Shown here in pieces: positions 25,112 through 34,190 of a stretch of DNA of 64,000 nt. Origin of the DNA: Sphingomonas canadensis (GTDB lineage Bacteria; Pseudomonadota; Alphaproteobacteria; Sphingomonadales; Sphingomonadaceae). How positions within the stretch are numbered: the first letter of the stretch is position 1; each line of letters starts with the position of its first letter. The notes under the pieces are model-generated. The model did no database searches and was not told the origin of the DNA. It saw only the letters and a list, made by a program, of their open reading frames with translations. The stretch covers positions 124,001 to 188,000 of the forward strand of contig NZ_JAPDRA010000001.1 in assembly GCF_026013525.1 (NCBI RefSeq), in the 5' to 3' direction. A program made the position numbers and the translations under genes.

Positions 25112-26689
25112 TCAGAACTTCAGCGCCATCACCGTCTTCACCCCGGGCAGCGCGCGGACCGCGGCCACCAGATCGGGACCGACAGGATCGTCGACCGAGA
25201 GCAGCAGCACCGCCTCGCCCCCGGCCGACTGGCGGCCCAGGTGGAAGGTGCCGATGTTCACGCCCGCCTCGCCCAGCGCGGTGCCCAGGCGGCCGATGAA
25301 GCCGGGGGCGTCCTCGTTGACGATATAAAGCATGTCGCCCGCCAGATCGGCCTCGACCTTCACGCCGAACAGCTCGACGAGGCGCGGCGCGGCATCGCCG
25401 AACAGCGTGCCCGCCACCGAACGCTCACCCGCGCCGGTCTTCACCGATACGCGGATCAGCGAGTGATAATCGCCCTCGCGCTCGGTGCGGATCTCGCGCA
25501 CCTCCATCCCGCGCTCCTTCGCCAGGAAGGGGGCGTTGACCATGTTCACCGTATCCGAATGGACGCGCAGGAACCCGGCCAGCACCGCGCTTACGATCGG
25601 CTTCTGGTTCAGCTCGGCCGCCGCGCCCTCGCTGTGGATCGAGACGCGCGCGATGCCGCCATGGGCAAGCTGGCCCACCAGGCTGCCCAGCTTTTCCGCC
25701 AGCGCCATATAGGGCTTCAGCCGCGGCGCCTCTTCGGCCGACAGGCTCGGCACGTTGAGCGCGTTGGTGATGCCGCCGGTGGTCAGATAGTCGGCCATCT
25801 GCTCGGCGATCTGGATCGCCACGTTCACCTGCGCCTCGGTGGTCGACGCGCCCAGGTGCGGGGTGGAGATGAAGTTGGGCGTGCCGAACAGCGGATGCTC
25901 CTTGGCGGGCTCCACCGCGAACACGTCGAGCGCGGCGCCGGCGACATGGCCCGATTCCAGCCCCTTCTTCAGGGCCGCCTCGTCGATCAGCCCGCCGCGC
26001 GCGCAGTTGATGATGCGCACGCCCTTCTTGGTCTTGGCCAGGTTCTCCGCGCTCAGGATGTTGCGCGTCTGATCGGTCAGCGGCGTGTGGAGCGTGATGA
26101 AGTCGGCGCGGGCCAGGAGCTGGTCCAGCTCCACCTTCTCCACGCCCATCTCCAGCGCGCGCTCGGGCGTCAGGAACGGATCATAGGCTACCACCTTCAT
26201 CCTGAGCCCCAGCGCGCGATCGGCGACGATCGAGCCGATGTTGCCCGCGCCGATCAGGCCCAGCGTCTTCGCGGTCAGCTCGACGCCCATGAAGCGGTTC
26301 TTCTCCCACTTGCCCGCCTGGGTGGAGGCATCCGCCTCCGGAAGCTGGCGGGCGAGCGCGAACATCAGCGCGATGGCGTGTTCGGCGGTGGTGATCGAAT
26401 TGCCGAACGGGGTGTTCATCACCACCACGCCCTTGGCCGATGCGGCCGGGATATCGACATTGTCCACGCCGATCCCGGCGCGGCCCACCACCTTCAGGTT
26501 GGTCGCGGCCTCCAGTATCTCCTTGGTCACCTTGGTCGAGCTGCGGATGGCCAGGCCGTCATATTTACCGATGATCGCCATCAGCTCTTCGGGCGTCTTG
26601 CCGGTGATCTCGTCCACCTCGACCCCGCGGTTGCGGAAGATCTGGGCGGCGAGCGGGTCCATCTTGTCGGAAATCAGTACCTTGGGCAT
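25112..26689 (-). CDS. serA: D-3-phosphoglycerate dehydrogenase
   Basis: A 525-aa long-form enzyme for the first step of serine synthesis. It has the substrate domain (VVGRAGIGVDNVD), the NAD-binding motif GLIGAGNIGSIV, the catalytic HLGAST segment, then an intervening domain (about 315-450) and a C-terminal ACT domain (LYIVNEDAPGFIGRLG) that in relatives senses serine. It is downstream of serC on the same strand with a 127-nt GC-rich gap, so serC and serA are likely co-transcribed. Confidence 0.97.
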   Translation of the reverse strand: MPKVLISDKMDPLAAQIFRNRGVEVDEITGKTPEELMAIIGKYDGLAIRSSTKVTKEILEAATNLKVVGRAGIGVDNVDIPAASAKGVVVMNTPFGNSITTAEHAIALMFALARQLPEADASTQAGKWEKNRFMGVELTAKTLGLIGAGNIGSIVADRALGLRMKVVAYDPFLTPERALEMGVEKVELDQLLARADFITLHTPLTDQTRNILSAENLAKTKKGVRIINCARGGLIDEAALKKGLESGHVAGAALDVFAVEPAKEHPLFGTPNFISTPHLGASTTEAQVNVAIQIAEQMADYLTTGGITNALNVPSLSAEEAPRLKPYMALAEKLGSLVGQLAHGGIARVSIHSEGAAAELNQKPIVSAVLAGFLRVHSDTVNMVNAPFLAKERGMEVREIRTEREGDYHSLIRVSVKTGAGERSVAGTLFGDAAPRLVELFGVKVEADLAGDMLYIVNEDAPGFIGRLGTALGEAGVNIGTFHLGRQSAGGEAVLLLSVDDPVGPDLVAAVRALPGVKTVMALKF

Positions 26690-26694
26690 TTCAA

Positions 26695-26816
26695 TTCTCC
26701 CTCTCCCCCTTCAGGGGAGCGGCCGGGGAAAGCGCCCCGGCCCTGTCGATGTTCGGATCGGCGGAGAGGGCCTTCCCTCTCCCGGCCCCTCCCCCGGAGG
26801 GGAGCGGGCCAAAGGG
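26695..26816. repeat. GC-rich palindromic block between serC and serA
   Basis: Two related palindromic units (CTCCCCCTTCAGGGGAGCGG and CTCCCCCGGAGGGGAGCGG) flank GGCCGGGG/CCCCGGCC and GGCGGAGAGGGCC/CCCTCTCC pairings. Likely folded in the serC-serA mRNA; could set relative expression of the two genes. Confidence 0.5.
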
Positions 26817-27971
26817 TCAGCCAGCCTTCACGGCCGCATAGGCCCAGTCGAGCCAGGGACCGAGCGCCTCGATATCGGCGGTCTCGACCGTCGCGCCGCA
26901 CCAGATGCGCAGCCCCGGCGGGGCATCGCGATATCCGGCGACGTCATAGGCCGCGCCTTCCTTCTCGAGCAGCCCGGCGAACTTCTTGATGAAGCCCTCG
27001 TCGGCGCCCGCGACGGACAGGCACACGCTGGTCTTCGACCGGCTGGCCGGATCGGCGGCGAGGTGGCTGAGCCAGTCGCGCGCCTCCACGATCCGGTCGA
27101 GCGCGGCGGCATTGGCGTCCGATCGCGCGATCAGGCCTTCCGGCCCGCCCAGCGACTTCGCCCATTCGAGCGCGAAGATCGCGTCCTCCACCGCCAGCAT
27201 CGACGGGGTGTTGATCGTCTCGCCCTTGAACACGGCCTCGGCCAGCGCGCCCTTCGACATCAGGCGGAACACCTTGGGCAGCGGCCAGGCCGGCGTATGG
27301 CTGGCCAGCCGCTCGACCGCGCGCGGGCCGAGGATCAGCACGCCATGGCCGCCCTCGCCCCCCAGCACCTTCTGCCACGAGAAGGTGGCGACATCGATCT
27401 TGTCCCACGGAATGTCATAGGCGAACACGGCAGAGGTGGCGTCGGCGAAGCTCAGCCCCTCGCGATCGGCGGGGATCCATTCGCCGTCGGGCACGCGCAC
27501 GCCGCTGGTGGTGCCGTTCCAGGTGAACAGCACGTCGTTGCTCCAGTCGACCTGCGACAGATCGGGCAGTTCGCCGTAACCGGCGCGGATCACCGTGGGA
27601 TCGAGCTTGAGCTGCTTGGCGGCATCGGTGACCCAACCTTCACCGAAGCTCTCCCACGCCAGCGTGGTGACCGGGCGGGCGCCCAGCATCGTCCACATCG
27701 CCATCTCGAATGCGCCGGTATCCGAACCGGGGACGATGCCGATGCGATGCGTATCGGGCAGCGCGAGCATCTCGCGCATCAGATCGATGCAATATTGCAG
27801 CCGGTTCTTGCCGAGCTTCGAGCGGTGCGAGCGGCCGAGCGACTCGGTGGCGAGCTTCTCGGGCGACCAGCCCGGGGGCTTCGCGCAGGGACCGGAGGAA
27901 AAGAAGGGGCGCGCCGGAAGGGTGGCAGGCTTGGCAGGCGCAACGGCGCCCGCGGCAGTAAGTTCAGTCAT
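26817..27971 (-). CDS. serC: Phosphoserine aminotransferase
   Basis: A 384-aa class V PLP enzyme that converts 3-phosphohydroxypyruvate to phosphoserine. FFSSGPCAKPPGWS begins the conserved part, TWNGTTSGVRVPDG marks the active site, and DIPWDKIDVATFSWQKVLGGE contains the PLP lysine (SWQK). The N-terminal 20 residues are Ala/Pro-rich. The mRNA leader can fold so that its SD is paired (see 27978-27993). First gene of the serC-serA unit. Confidence 0.97.
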   Translation of the reverse strand: MTELTAAGAVAPAKPATLPARPFFSSGPCAKPPGWSPEKLATESLGRSHRSKLGKNRLQYCIDLMREMLALPDTHRIGIVPGSDTGAFEMAMWTMLGARPVTTLAWESFGEGWVTDAAKQLKLDPTVIRAGYGELPDLSQVDWSNDVLFTWNGTTSGVRVPDGEWIPADREGLSFADATSAVFAYDIPWDKIDVATFSWQKVLGGEGGHGVLILGPRAVERLASHTPAWPLPKVFRLMSKGALAEAVFKGETINTPSMLAVEDAIFALEWAKSLGGPEGLIARSDANAAALDRIVEARDWLSHLAADPASRSKTSVCLSVAGADEGFIKKFAGLLEKEGAAYDVAGYRDAPPGLRIWCGATVETADIEALGPWLDWAYAAVKAG

Positions 27972-27977
27972 GTCAGA

Positions 27978-27993
27978 CTCTCCTTGCAGAGAG
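27978..27993 (-). promoter_or_regulatory. SD-sequestering hairpin in the serC leader
   Basis: On the minus strand, CTCTC pairs with GAGAG of the AGGAGAG ribosome-binding site 6 nt before the serC ATG, with a short loop. A conserved serC leader motif is known from alphaproteobacteria (Rfam serC family); this could be an instance, but I judged only this stem. Confidence 0.45.
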
Positions 27994-28140
27994 CACGCGC
28001 GGCGTTGGGACCGCGTGGCCCGTCGACCGAACTAGCGACGGCGCCGGCAAAGTCAATCGCGGCCTTGGCGGCGCCCGTTCAAACGTCGCGGCCGGCACGG
28101 CGTTGGCAATTCGTTAACCATGTTCGCCTAGCCTCGGCGC

Positions 28141-28836
28141 ATGCGAAACTGGCGCCGGATGATCGCGGCCGCGCTGATCGGCCTTACCCTTTCGGGCTGC
28201 TTCGGCGGCGGCGACCGGGCCGCGCCGCGGCCTGCGCCCTTCCCCATCCGCGAACGCCCCGGCGGACCCGTGACGCTGGATCTTCCGCCCAGCGCCGAGA
28301 CTCAGCAATGCTTCACCGATCTGGTGCGCGCGGACGTCCGCTACACGCCGGTTCCCGATCGCGACTATGGCAGCGGCTGCATCGTCGCCGGGGCGGTCTC
28401 GCTCAACGATATCGGCGTGCCGGTGACGGGGCTGAAGGAGATGCGCTGCCCGCTGGCGCGCGCCTTTACCGCTTGGGTGCGCCACGCCGTCGCGCCCGCC
28501 GCGTGGCAGGTGCTGGGCAGCCGGCTGGTGCGCGTCGAGACCTATGGCACCTATGCCTGCCGCGGCGTGGTGGGCCGCGGGGCACAGGGCGCCGCCAAGC
28601 TTTCCGAACATGGCCGCGGCAACGCGGTGGACGTCTCCGCCTTCGTCCTGGCCGACGGGCGCAGGATCACGATCGAGACGGGATGGGGATCGCCGGACCT
28701 TCAGATCCGCGCCTTCCTCCAGACCATCCACAAGTCCGCGTGCCGCCGGTTCCAGACCGTGCTGAGCCCCGATTACAACGCGGCGCATTACAACCACCTG
28801 CACCTGGACATGGGCACCGGCCCCTTCTGCCGCTGA
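28141..28836 (+). CDS. Extensin-like C-terminal domain lipoprotein
   Basis: A 231-aa protein with a lipoprotein signal (ALIGLTLSGC, Cys at about 20). The C-terminal half is the extensin-like domain (PF06904): SEHGRGNAVDVSAFV and HYNHLHLDMG carry the His/Asp set of LAS-type zinc peptidases, so a cell-wall peptidase role is plausible. Likely periplasmic and membrane-anchored. It is divergent from serC. Confidence 0.88.
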   Translation: MRNWRRMIAAALIGLTLSGCFGGGDRAAPRPAPFPIRERPGGPVTLDLPPSAETQQCFTDLVRADVRYTPVPDRDYGSGCIVAGAVSLNDIGVPVTGLKEMRCPLARAFTAWVRHAVAPAAWQVLGSRLVRVETYGTYACRGVVGRGAQGAAKLSEHGRGNAVDVSAFVLADGRRITIETGWGSPDLQIRAFLQTIHKSACRRFQTVLSPDYNAAHYNHLHLDMGTGPFCR

Positions 28837-28893
28837 ACCGCCGCCGGGTGCCCGCCATTTCCTATATCGCGCAGATGATCTAAGCCCGGACGA

Positions 28894-29781
28894 ATGACCG
28901 ACGAAACGCATGTACCTTCGCGCGTATTCCGCCCCGCGAAGCAGGACGCCGAGAGCGTCAAGGATATCAGCAGCTCGCCCCAGACCGAGCATCCGGCCTA
29001 TCGCCTCGCCTTCCAGGACATGGATTTCCTGCTGCGCGAGGATCTGCGCCCGGTGCGCTTCCAGCTCGAACTGCTCAAGCCGCAGCTCCTGCTGGACGAG
29101 GCGAACATCGCGTCGACTTTCGTCTTCTATGGCTCCGCGCGGATTCCGGAACCCGGCAAGGCGGTCGCGCTGCGCGCGCTGGCCGACGATGACCAGTCGA
29201 AGCGGATCGCCGAGCGGCTGATCGCCAAATCGAAATATTACGATGTCGCGCGCGAGCTGGCGCGGATGACGAGCAACTTCCCGCTCGACGAATCGGGGAA
29301 GAAGCATTTCGTGGTCTGCTCCGGCGGCGGCCCTTCGATCATGGAGGCGGCGAACCGCGGCGCGGCGGATGTCGGCGCCGAATCGGTGGGGCTGAACATC
29401 GTTCTGCCGCACGAACAGGCGCCCAACCCCTATGTCACCCCCGGGCTGAGCATGCAGTTCCACTATTTCGCGCTGCGCAAGATGCACTTCCTGCTCCATG
29501 CGCGCGCGGTGGCGGTGTTCCCCGGCGGCTTCGGCACGTTTGACGAGGCGTTCGAGCTGCTGACGCTTATCCAGACCGGCAAGGTCAGCCCGATCCCGGT
29601 GCTGTTCTATGGCAAGGAATTCTGGAGCCGCGTCGTCAATTTCGAGGCGCTGTGCGAGGAAGGCGTGATCAGCCCGCGCGACCTGAACCTGTTCCACTTC
29701 TGCGAGGGAGCGGAGGAAGGCTGGGAGATCGTGCAGGATTTCTGGCGCGGCAAGACACCGCGGACCAGCGGCCGGGCCTGA
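28894..29781 (+). CDS. LOG family protein (nucleotide-binding Rossmann fold)
   Basis: A 295-aa protein with VFYGSARIPEPG, CSGGGPSIMEAANRGA and the family signature PGGFGTFDE (about 212-220). LOG proteins release cytokinin bases or hydrolyse nucleotide monophosphates at the N-glycosidic bond (LOG/PpnN-like). An N-terminal extension of about 70 residues precedes the core. It ends at a strong bidirectional terminator. Confidence 0.9.
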   Translation: MTDETHVPSRVFRPAKQDAESVKDISSSPQTEHPAYRLAFQDMDFLLREDLRPVRFQLELLKPQLLLDEANIASTFVFYGSARIPEPGKAVALRALADDDQSKRIAERLIAKSKYYDVARELARMTSNFPLDESGKKHFVVCSGGGPSIMEAANRGAADVGAESVGLNIVLPHEQAPNPYVTPGLSMQFHYFALRKMHFLLHARAVAVFPGGFGTFDEAFELLTLIQTGKVSPIPVLFYGKEFWSRVVNFEALCEEGVISPRDLNLFHFCEGAEEGWEIVQDFWRGKTPRTSGRA

Positions 29782-29814
29782 CGGCGGCCTGGAGGCTGCT
29801 TCGAGGCCGGATGC

Positions 29815-29850
29815 AAAAAGGGCCGGGCCAATGCGGCCCGGCCCTTTTTT
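29815..29850. terminator. Bidirectional rho-independent terminator
   Basis: AAAAA, then GGGCCGGGCC (29820-29829), 5-nt loop, GGCCCGGCCC (29835-29844), TTTTTT. It serves both the LOG gene (plus) and the cytochrome c gene (minus). Confidence 0.93.
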
Positions 29851-29876
29851 GCCGGATCAGCGAATCGCTTCGCGGA

Positions 29877-30485
29877 TCAGTGCGCGGCCGGCGCCGCGGC
29901 GTTGCCTTCCGCCGGAGCGGCGGCATTGCCCTCTGCCGCGGCGGCCGCAGGAGCCGCATCGGCGGCCGGAAGCGGCAGGTTCGAGCCCTGGGCGTTGAGA
30001 TAGGCGATCACGTTCGCGCGCGCCTGGGCATCGGCGATGCCGGCGAAGGTCATCTTGGTGCCGGGGGCATATTTGCGCGGGCTGGTGAGCCACTCGTCCA
30101 GCGCCTCGAACGTCCAGTTGCCCGGAACGCCCTTCAGCGCGTCCGAATAGGCGAAGCCGGCGACATGGCCGTGCGCCTTGCCCACGCTGGCGTAGAGGTT
30201 CGGGCCGATGCCGTTGGCGCCGCCCTGGTTGATCGTGTGACAGGCGGTGCACTGCTTGAACACCGTCTCGCCCTTGGCGACGTCGGCCGAGGCCAGGCGC
30301 ACCGCGATCGGCGCCACGGCGGCCGCGCCGCCGCCCTCGCCGCCTGATTCGACACCCTCGATCGGGTAACCCATCTTCTCCGGACGCTCCGACTTGAAGA
30401 CGATGCCGCTCACGATCGAAAGCCCGAGCGCCACAATGCCACCCGCCAGAGCCCAGCCCGCGAACGTATTCGAACGATCATCCAT
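29877..30485 (-). CDS. Membrane-anchored class I cytochrome c
   Basis: A 202-aa protein with an uncleaved N-terminal helix (FAGWALAGGIVALGLSIVSGIVF) and one haem c site QCTACH (C79, C82, H83) with axial Met in PGTKMTF (M145). This matches membrane-bound cytochrome c552/CycM-type electron carriers between the bc1 complex and aa3 oxidase. The C-terminal 35 residues are Ala-rich with two EGNAAAPA repeats. It would face the periplasm. Confidence 0.92.
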   Translation of the reverse strand: MDDRSNTFAGWALAGGIVALGLSIVSGIVFKSERPEKMGYPIEGVESGGEGGGAAAVAPIAVRLASADVAKGETVFKQCTACHTINQGGANGIGPNLYASVGKAHGHVAGFAYSDALKGVPGNWTFEALDEWLTSPRKYAPGTKMTFAGIADAQARANVIAYLNAQGSNLPLPAADAAPAAAAAEGNAAAPAEGNAAAPAAH

Positions 30486-30591
30486 TTCCAGCGATGCCCC
30501 AGAAGAAAAGACGTGCCCCCTTAGTACCGCCTTCGACGCATCGCAAGCTAGGGTTGCCCACGATCGCGCACCCGGCTAGCGCGCGCCCACC

Positions 30592-31482
30592 ATGGAGAAC
30601 TTCGCCGCCCCGGCACGCCCGATCGTCGCCGCCATGACCGCCGCCGCCGCCGCCCATCCGGAGCGCGCGGTCGCCTTTCAGGGCGCGCCCGGCGCCAATT
30701 CGCACGTCGCGGCGCTCCAGGCCTTTCCCGACGGGCTGCCGCTGCCCTGCTTCAGCTTCGAGGACGCGATCGACGCGGTGAAGGAAGGCGCGGCCGATTG
30801 CGCGATCATCCCGATCGAGAATTCGCTGCACGGCCGCGTGGCGGACATCCATTTCCTGTTGCCCGAATCGGGGCTGGTGATCACCGGCGAGCATTTCCTG
30901 CCGATCAAATATGAGCTCGCCGCCACCGGCACGCTGGATCAGGTGAAGGAGGCGATGAGCCACACCCAGGCGCTGGGCCAGTGCCGCAACTGGCTGAAGG
31001 CGCACGGCATCATGCCGGTGGCCTATCCCGACACGGCGGGCGCCGGCGCGGTGGTGGCCGAGATGGCGAATCCGGAAGTCGCGGCGCTGGTGCCGCCGGG
31101 CGCGGGCAAGCTCTATGGCCTGAACGTGCTGGCTTCGGGGCTGGCCGACGCCGAGCACAACATGACGCGATTCGTGGTGCTGGCCCGATCCGCGCCGGAA
31201 CGCCCGCGCACCGGGCCGCAGATGACCACCTTCATCTTCGAGGTGCGCAACGTGCCCGCCGCGCTCTACAAGGCGCTCGGCTGCTTCGCCACCAACGGCG
31301 TGAACATGACCAAGCTGGAAAGCTATCAGCGCGGCGGCAGCTTCGCGGCGACCGAATTCTACGCGGACATCGTCGGCCACCCGGACGACCCCAATGTGGC
31401 CGAGGCGCTGCGCGAGCTGCAGTTCCACGCCAAGCACGTCCGCGTGCTGGGCACCTATCCCCAGGCGCGCAAGCGGGGCTGA
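30592..31482 (+). CDS. pheA: Prephenate dehydratase
   Basis: A 296-aa monofunctional enzyme that makes phenylpyruvate for phenylalanine synthesis. The catalytic domain begins VAFQGAPGANSHVAAL; the HNMTRFVVL segment holds the essential TRF. The C-terminal ACT domain (TTFIFEVRNVPAALYKALGCF, residues about 205-285, in two parts) would give feedback control by phenylalanine, but the usual ESRP motif reads ESYQ. A separate chorismate mutase lies at 44860. Confidence 0.95.
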   Translation: MENFAAPARPIVAAMTAAAAAHPERAVAFQGAPGANSHVAALQAFPDGLPLPCFSFEDAIDAVKEGAADCAIIPIENSLHGRVADIHFLLPESGLVITGEHFLPIKYELAATGTLDQVKEAMSHTQALGQCRNWLKAHGIMPVAYPDTAGAGAVVAEMANPEVAALVPPGAGKLYGLNVLASGLADAEHNMTRFVVLARSAPERPRTGPQMTTFIFEVRNVPAALYKALGCFATNGVNMTKLESYQRGGSFAATEFYADIVGHPDDPNVAEALRELQFHAKHVRVLGTYPQARKRG

Positions 31483-31504
31483 GCCCGAAGCCGCGTCCGC
31501 CGGA

Positions 31505-31957
31505 TCAGCCCGGCACGTTGCGGCAGATGCCCAGCATTTCCATCAGGCCGTCCATCGCCTTCACGTCGCCGAACACGGCGTTGTCGATGCCGGAAAGCAG
31601 CGCGGGTGCCTCCCGCTCGAACTGGCCGTGCATGGCATCCAGATTGCCGTTGCGTTCGAAATGGACGTCCATCACGCGCGACGACCAGGCGCTGGCGGTG
31701 CGGCCGGTGGCCTCCTCGCTCACCGCCGCGGGCAGTGCGGCCAGCAGCGCCGCGCTGGGCACGCCGTCCGAAATCGCGCGGCGCCACTGATCCCAGTAGA
31801 GCGCGCAGCGTGTCTCCTCGCCTATCGTCTGCGGCGTGACGCCGGCGCCGGCGCCGCGATCGAAGGCCGCGGTTCCCGCCCGGCCCAGCGCCGCGGCGTC
31901 CTGCACGGCCGGAAACGGCAGCGCGGCGGCGATCAGGGCAGCGAACAGCACGGTCAT
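31505..31957 (-). CDS. Hypothetical secreted protein
   Basis: A 150-aa protein with a short signal peptide (MTVLFAALIAAALPFPAV). Mature part contains ETRCALYWDQWR near 50 and MLGICRNVPG at the end, two Cys that could pair. Not recognised. Its ATG overlaps the nudC stop (ATGA), so it is translationally coupled as the last gene of the mutY operon. Confidence 0.7.
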   Translation of the reverse strand: MTVLFAALIAAALPFPAVQDAAALGRAGTAAFDRGAGAGVTPQTIGEETRCALYWDQWRRAISDGVPSAALLAALPAAVSEEATGRTASAWSSRVMDVHFERNGNLDAMHGQFEREAPALLSGIDNAVFGDVKAMDGLMEMLGICRNVPG

Positions 31958-32865
31958 CGCGCATCCTCGTCAAGCCGCGGCGCCTCCGCTGACTCGTCCT
32001 GCTCCGCCATCCAGGTCCTCAGCAGCGTGTGGGCGATGGCGAAGGGCGGGGGCGGCAGGAACGGCGCGGGTTCGCCCGCGAAGCTGGCGCGGACCTCGTC
32101 GCGCGTCACCCAGATCACGTCCTCCAGCTCGGTCGTGTCGATGTCGAGCGCGTCGCCCTGCGCCGCGCCGATGCAGGCGATCATCAGCGACGAGGGAAAG
32201 GGCCAGGGCTGGCTGGCGATATAGCGCACCGTTTCCGGCGCCACCCGCACGCCCGATTCCTCCAGCGTCTCGCGCGCAACCGCCTCCTCGATCGATTCGC
32301 CGGGCTCGACGAAGCCCGCCAGCGCCGAATAGCGGCCCGGCGGCCAGCCGCGTCCGCGGCCCAGCAGCGCGCGACCCCGAAACTCGGCCAGCATGATGAC
32401 GACGGGGTCGGTGCGCGGAAAATGCTCGGACGAACAGGCGGGGCAGCGGCGGCCCCAGCCGGCCTTGAACGGCGCAGTCGGGGTGCCGCATTGCGCGCAG
32501 AAACGGTGCCGCATGTGCCAGTCCACCACGCTGCGGGCACCGGCATAGAGCGCGGCCTCCGCAACCGGAAGCGCCGCCAGCGCCGCGAAGATCGCCGGGT
32601 TGCGCCCCTTCACCGGGGGCTCTGCCGGATCGGCCGCGGCGAAGCACGGCACACCTTCGTCCAGGCCCAGGAACACCACCTCCCCGCCCGCCGGGGCATC
32701 GGCGAGCGGCCCCCACGCGAGGTGCCCGTCCGCGATCTCCGGATCCAGGTTGCGCCAGCGCAGCAGCCGCGCGCGCGGATCGGCCATCACCGCCGCCAGC
32801 GCTTCCGGATCGGCGCGGACGCGATCGGCGCGATCGATTGTCGCGCCCGTGAAGCCGGGACTCAC
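31954..32865 (-). CDS. nudC: NAD(+) diphosphatase / NAD-capped RNA decapping Nudix hydrolase
   Basis: A 303-aa protein with a zinc ribbon (CAQCG...CPACSSEHFPRTDP) and a Nudix box GFVEPGESIEEAVARE followed by TLEESGV. NudC hydrolyses NADH/NAD+ to NMN(H) plus AMP and removes NAD caps from RNA. The final SQPWPFPSSLM is the family signature that recognises NAD. It is coupled by ATGA overlaps both to the hydrolase upstream and the small gene downstream. Confidence 0.95.
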   Translation of the reverse strand: MSPGFTGATIDRADRVRADPEALAAVMADPRARLLRWRNLDPEIADGHLAWGPLADAPAGGEVVFLGLDEGVPCFAAADPAEPPVKGRNPAIFAALAALPVAEAALYAGARSVVDWHMRHRFCAQCGTPTAPFKAGWGRRCPACSSEHFPRTDPVVIMLAEFRGRALLGRGRGWPPGRYSALAGFVEPGESIEEAVARETLEESGVRVAPETVRYIASQPWPFPSSLMIACIGAAQGDALDIDTTELEDVIWVTRDEVRASFAGEPAPFLPPPPFAIAHTLLRTWMAEQDESAEAPRLDEDAR

Positions 32866-34190
32866 CGGGCCAGGTCGGCGTAGACCGCCTTCGACACGTC
32901 TGTGCGGACCGGATAGCGGGTGTCGGGGAAGTAATTGACCATCACCGTGCCGCGCACGCCACGCACCGGATCGACCCAGCCGAGCGTTCCCGCCGCGCCG
33001 GCCCAGCCGAAGGTGCCCTTGCCCGGCCCGTCAGGCGCATCGGCAAGATAGACCGACCCGCCCGCACCGAAGCCGAGCGGCGCGCCCAGCCCCGAGAGCG
33101 CCTGAAGGCCCGCGGTATCGGTGCCCGGGGGCAGCAGGTTCGACATCGCGAGCTTCACAGTCTCCGGCTTCAGCACGCGCACGCCATCCAGGTCGCCGCC
33201 GTTCTGGAGCATCGCCAGGAACCGGTCATAGTCGCGCGCCGAGGAGACCAGCCCGGCGCCGCCATAGGGGAAGCTGGGCGGGGTGAGCCACACCGATGTA
33301 GCGCCCGGATCGATCGGCAGGCGCGTTTCGCCCAGCCAGGTATAGTTGGTCGCCAGCCGCCCCTTTTCGGACGCGGGCACCGTGAACCAGGTCGAGCTCA
33401 TGTCGAGCGGGCGGAACAGCCGGGTTTCGAGGAAGGTATCGAACCGCATTCCGCTGGCCACCTCGATCACGCGGCCGAGCAGGTCGAGCGCGATCGAATA
33501 GCTCCATTTGTCGCCCGGATCGGCGATCAGCGGCAGCGTCGCCACGCGATCGGCGAACTCGGCCAGGCTGGCGGGGCGCACCGGCCGCGCCGTCGCCTCC
33601 AGCGCCGTGTTGAGCGCGCCGGGGGTGATGCCCAGCCGGTTGTATTCAGCCAGCAGCGGCCCGGTGGTGATGATGTTGTAGCCCAGCCCCGCGGTGTGAG
33701 TGAGCAGGTGGCGCACCGTGATCTCGCGCTTGGCCGGGCGGCTGGTCAGGTCCTTGGCCGGATCGACCAGCACCTTCATGTTCTTGAACGCCGGGATGAA
33801 GTCCGAAATCGGCTGATCGAGCTTCAGCTTGCCTTCCTGGACCAGGATCATCGCGGCGATGCCGGTGACCGGCTTGGTCATCGAATAGACGCGCCACAGG
33901 CTGTTCTCGTCGGCGCGCGGGGCTCCCGCATCGGCGGCGATGGCGCCATAGGTGAGATAGTCGGGCGACTCGCCCTTGCGGCCGATCGCCACCACCGCGC
34001 CGGGAATCTTGCCGCTGGTGACATAGGCCGATGCCGCCGCCGCCGTGGCGGGCCAGGGGCCGCCGGTTTCCGCCTGTACGGCCACCGCCTGGGCATTGGC
34101 GGGCGCAGGATGCCACAGCGGTGTGCCCGCCGCGATTCCCGCCGTCGCCACGCCGGCCAGCGCCAGCCGCACCCAGTTCCGCTTGATCAT
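32862..34190 (-). CDS. Serine hydrolase, beta-lactamase class C-like, secreted
   Basis: A 442-aa secreted protein (signal peptide to about ANAQA, residue 35). SxxK is SMTK in RVYSMTKPVTG (about 102-105), the Tyr motif is KWSYSIALD, and TVRHLLTHTAGLG is shared with the hydrolase at 4797, a clear paralogue. The start overlaps the mutY stop (ATGA at 34187-34190), which fixes the start at 34190. Esterase, amidase or beta-lactamase activity cannot be told apart. Its place between two genome/nucleotide-sanitising genes is unexplained. Confidence 0.9.
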   Translation of the reverse strand: MIKRNWVRLALAGVATAGIAAGTPLWHPAPANAQAVAVQAETGGPWPATAAAASAYVTSGKIPGAVVAIGRKGESPDYLTYGAIAADAGAPRADENSLWRVYSMTKPVTGIAAMILVQEGKLKLDQPISDFIPAFKNMKVLVDPAKDLTSRPAKREITVRHLLTHTAGLGYNIITTGPLLAEYNRLGITPGALNTALEATARPVRPASLAEFADRVATLPLIADPGDKWSYSIALDLLGRVIEVASGMRFDTFLETRLFRPLDMSSTWFTVPASEKGRLATNYTWLGETRLPIDPGATSVWLTPPSFPYGGAGLVSSARDYDRFLAMLQNGGDLDGVRVLKPETVKLAMSNLLPPGTDTAGLQALSGLGAPLGFGAGGSVYLADAPDGPGKGTFGWAGAAGTLGWVDPVRGVRGTVMVNYFPDTRYPVRTDVSKAVYADLAR

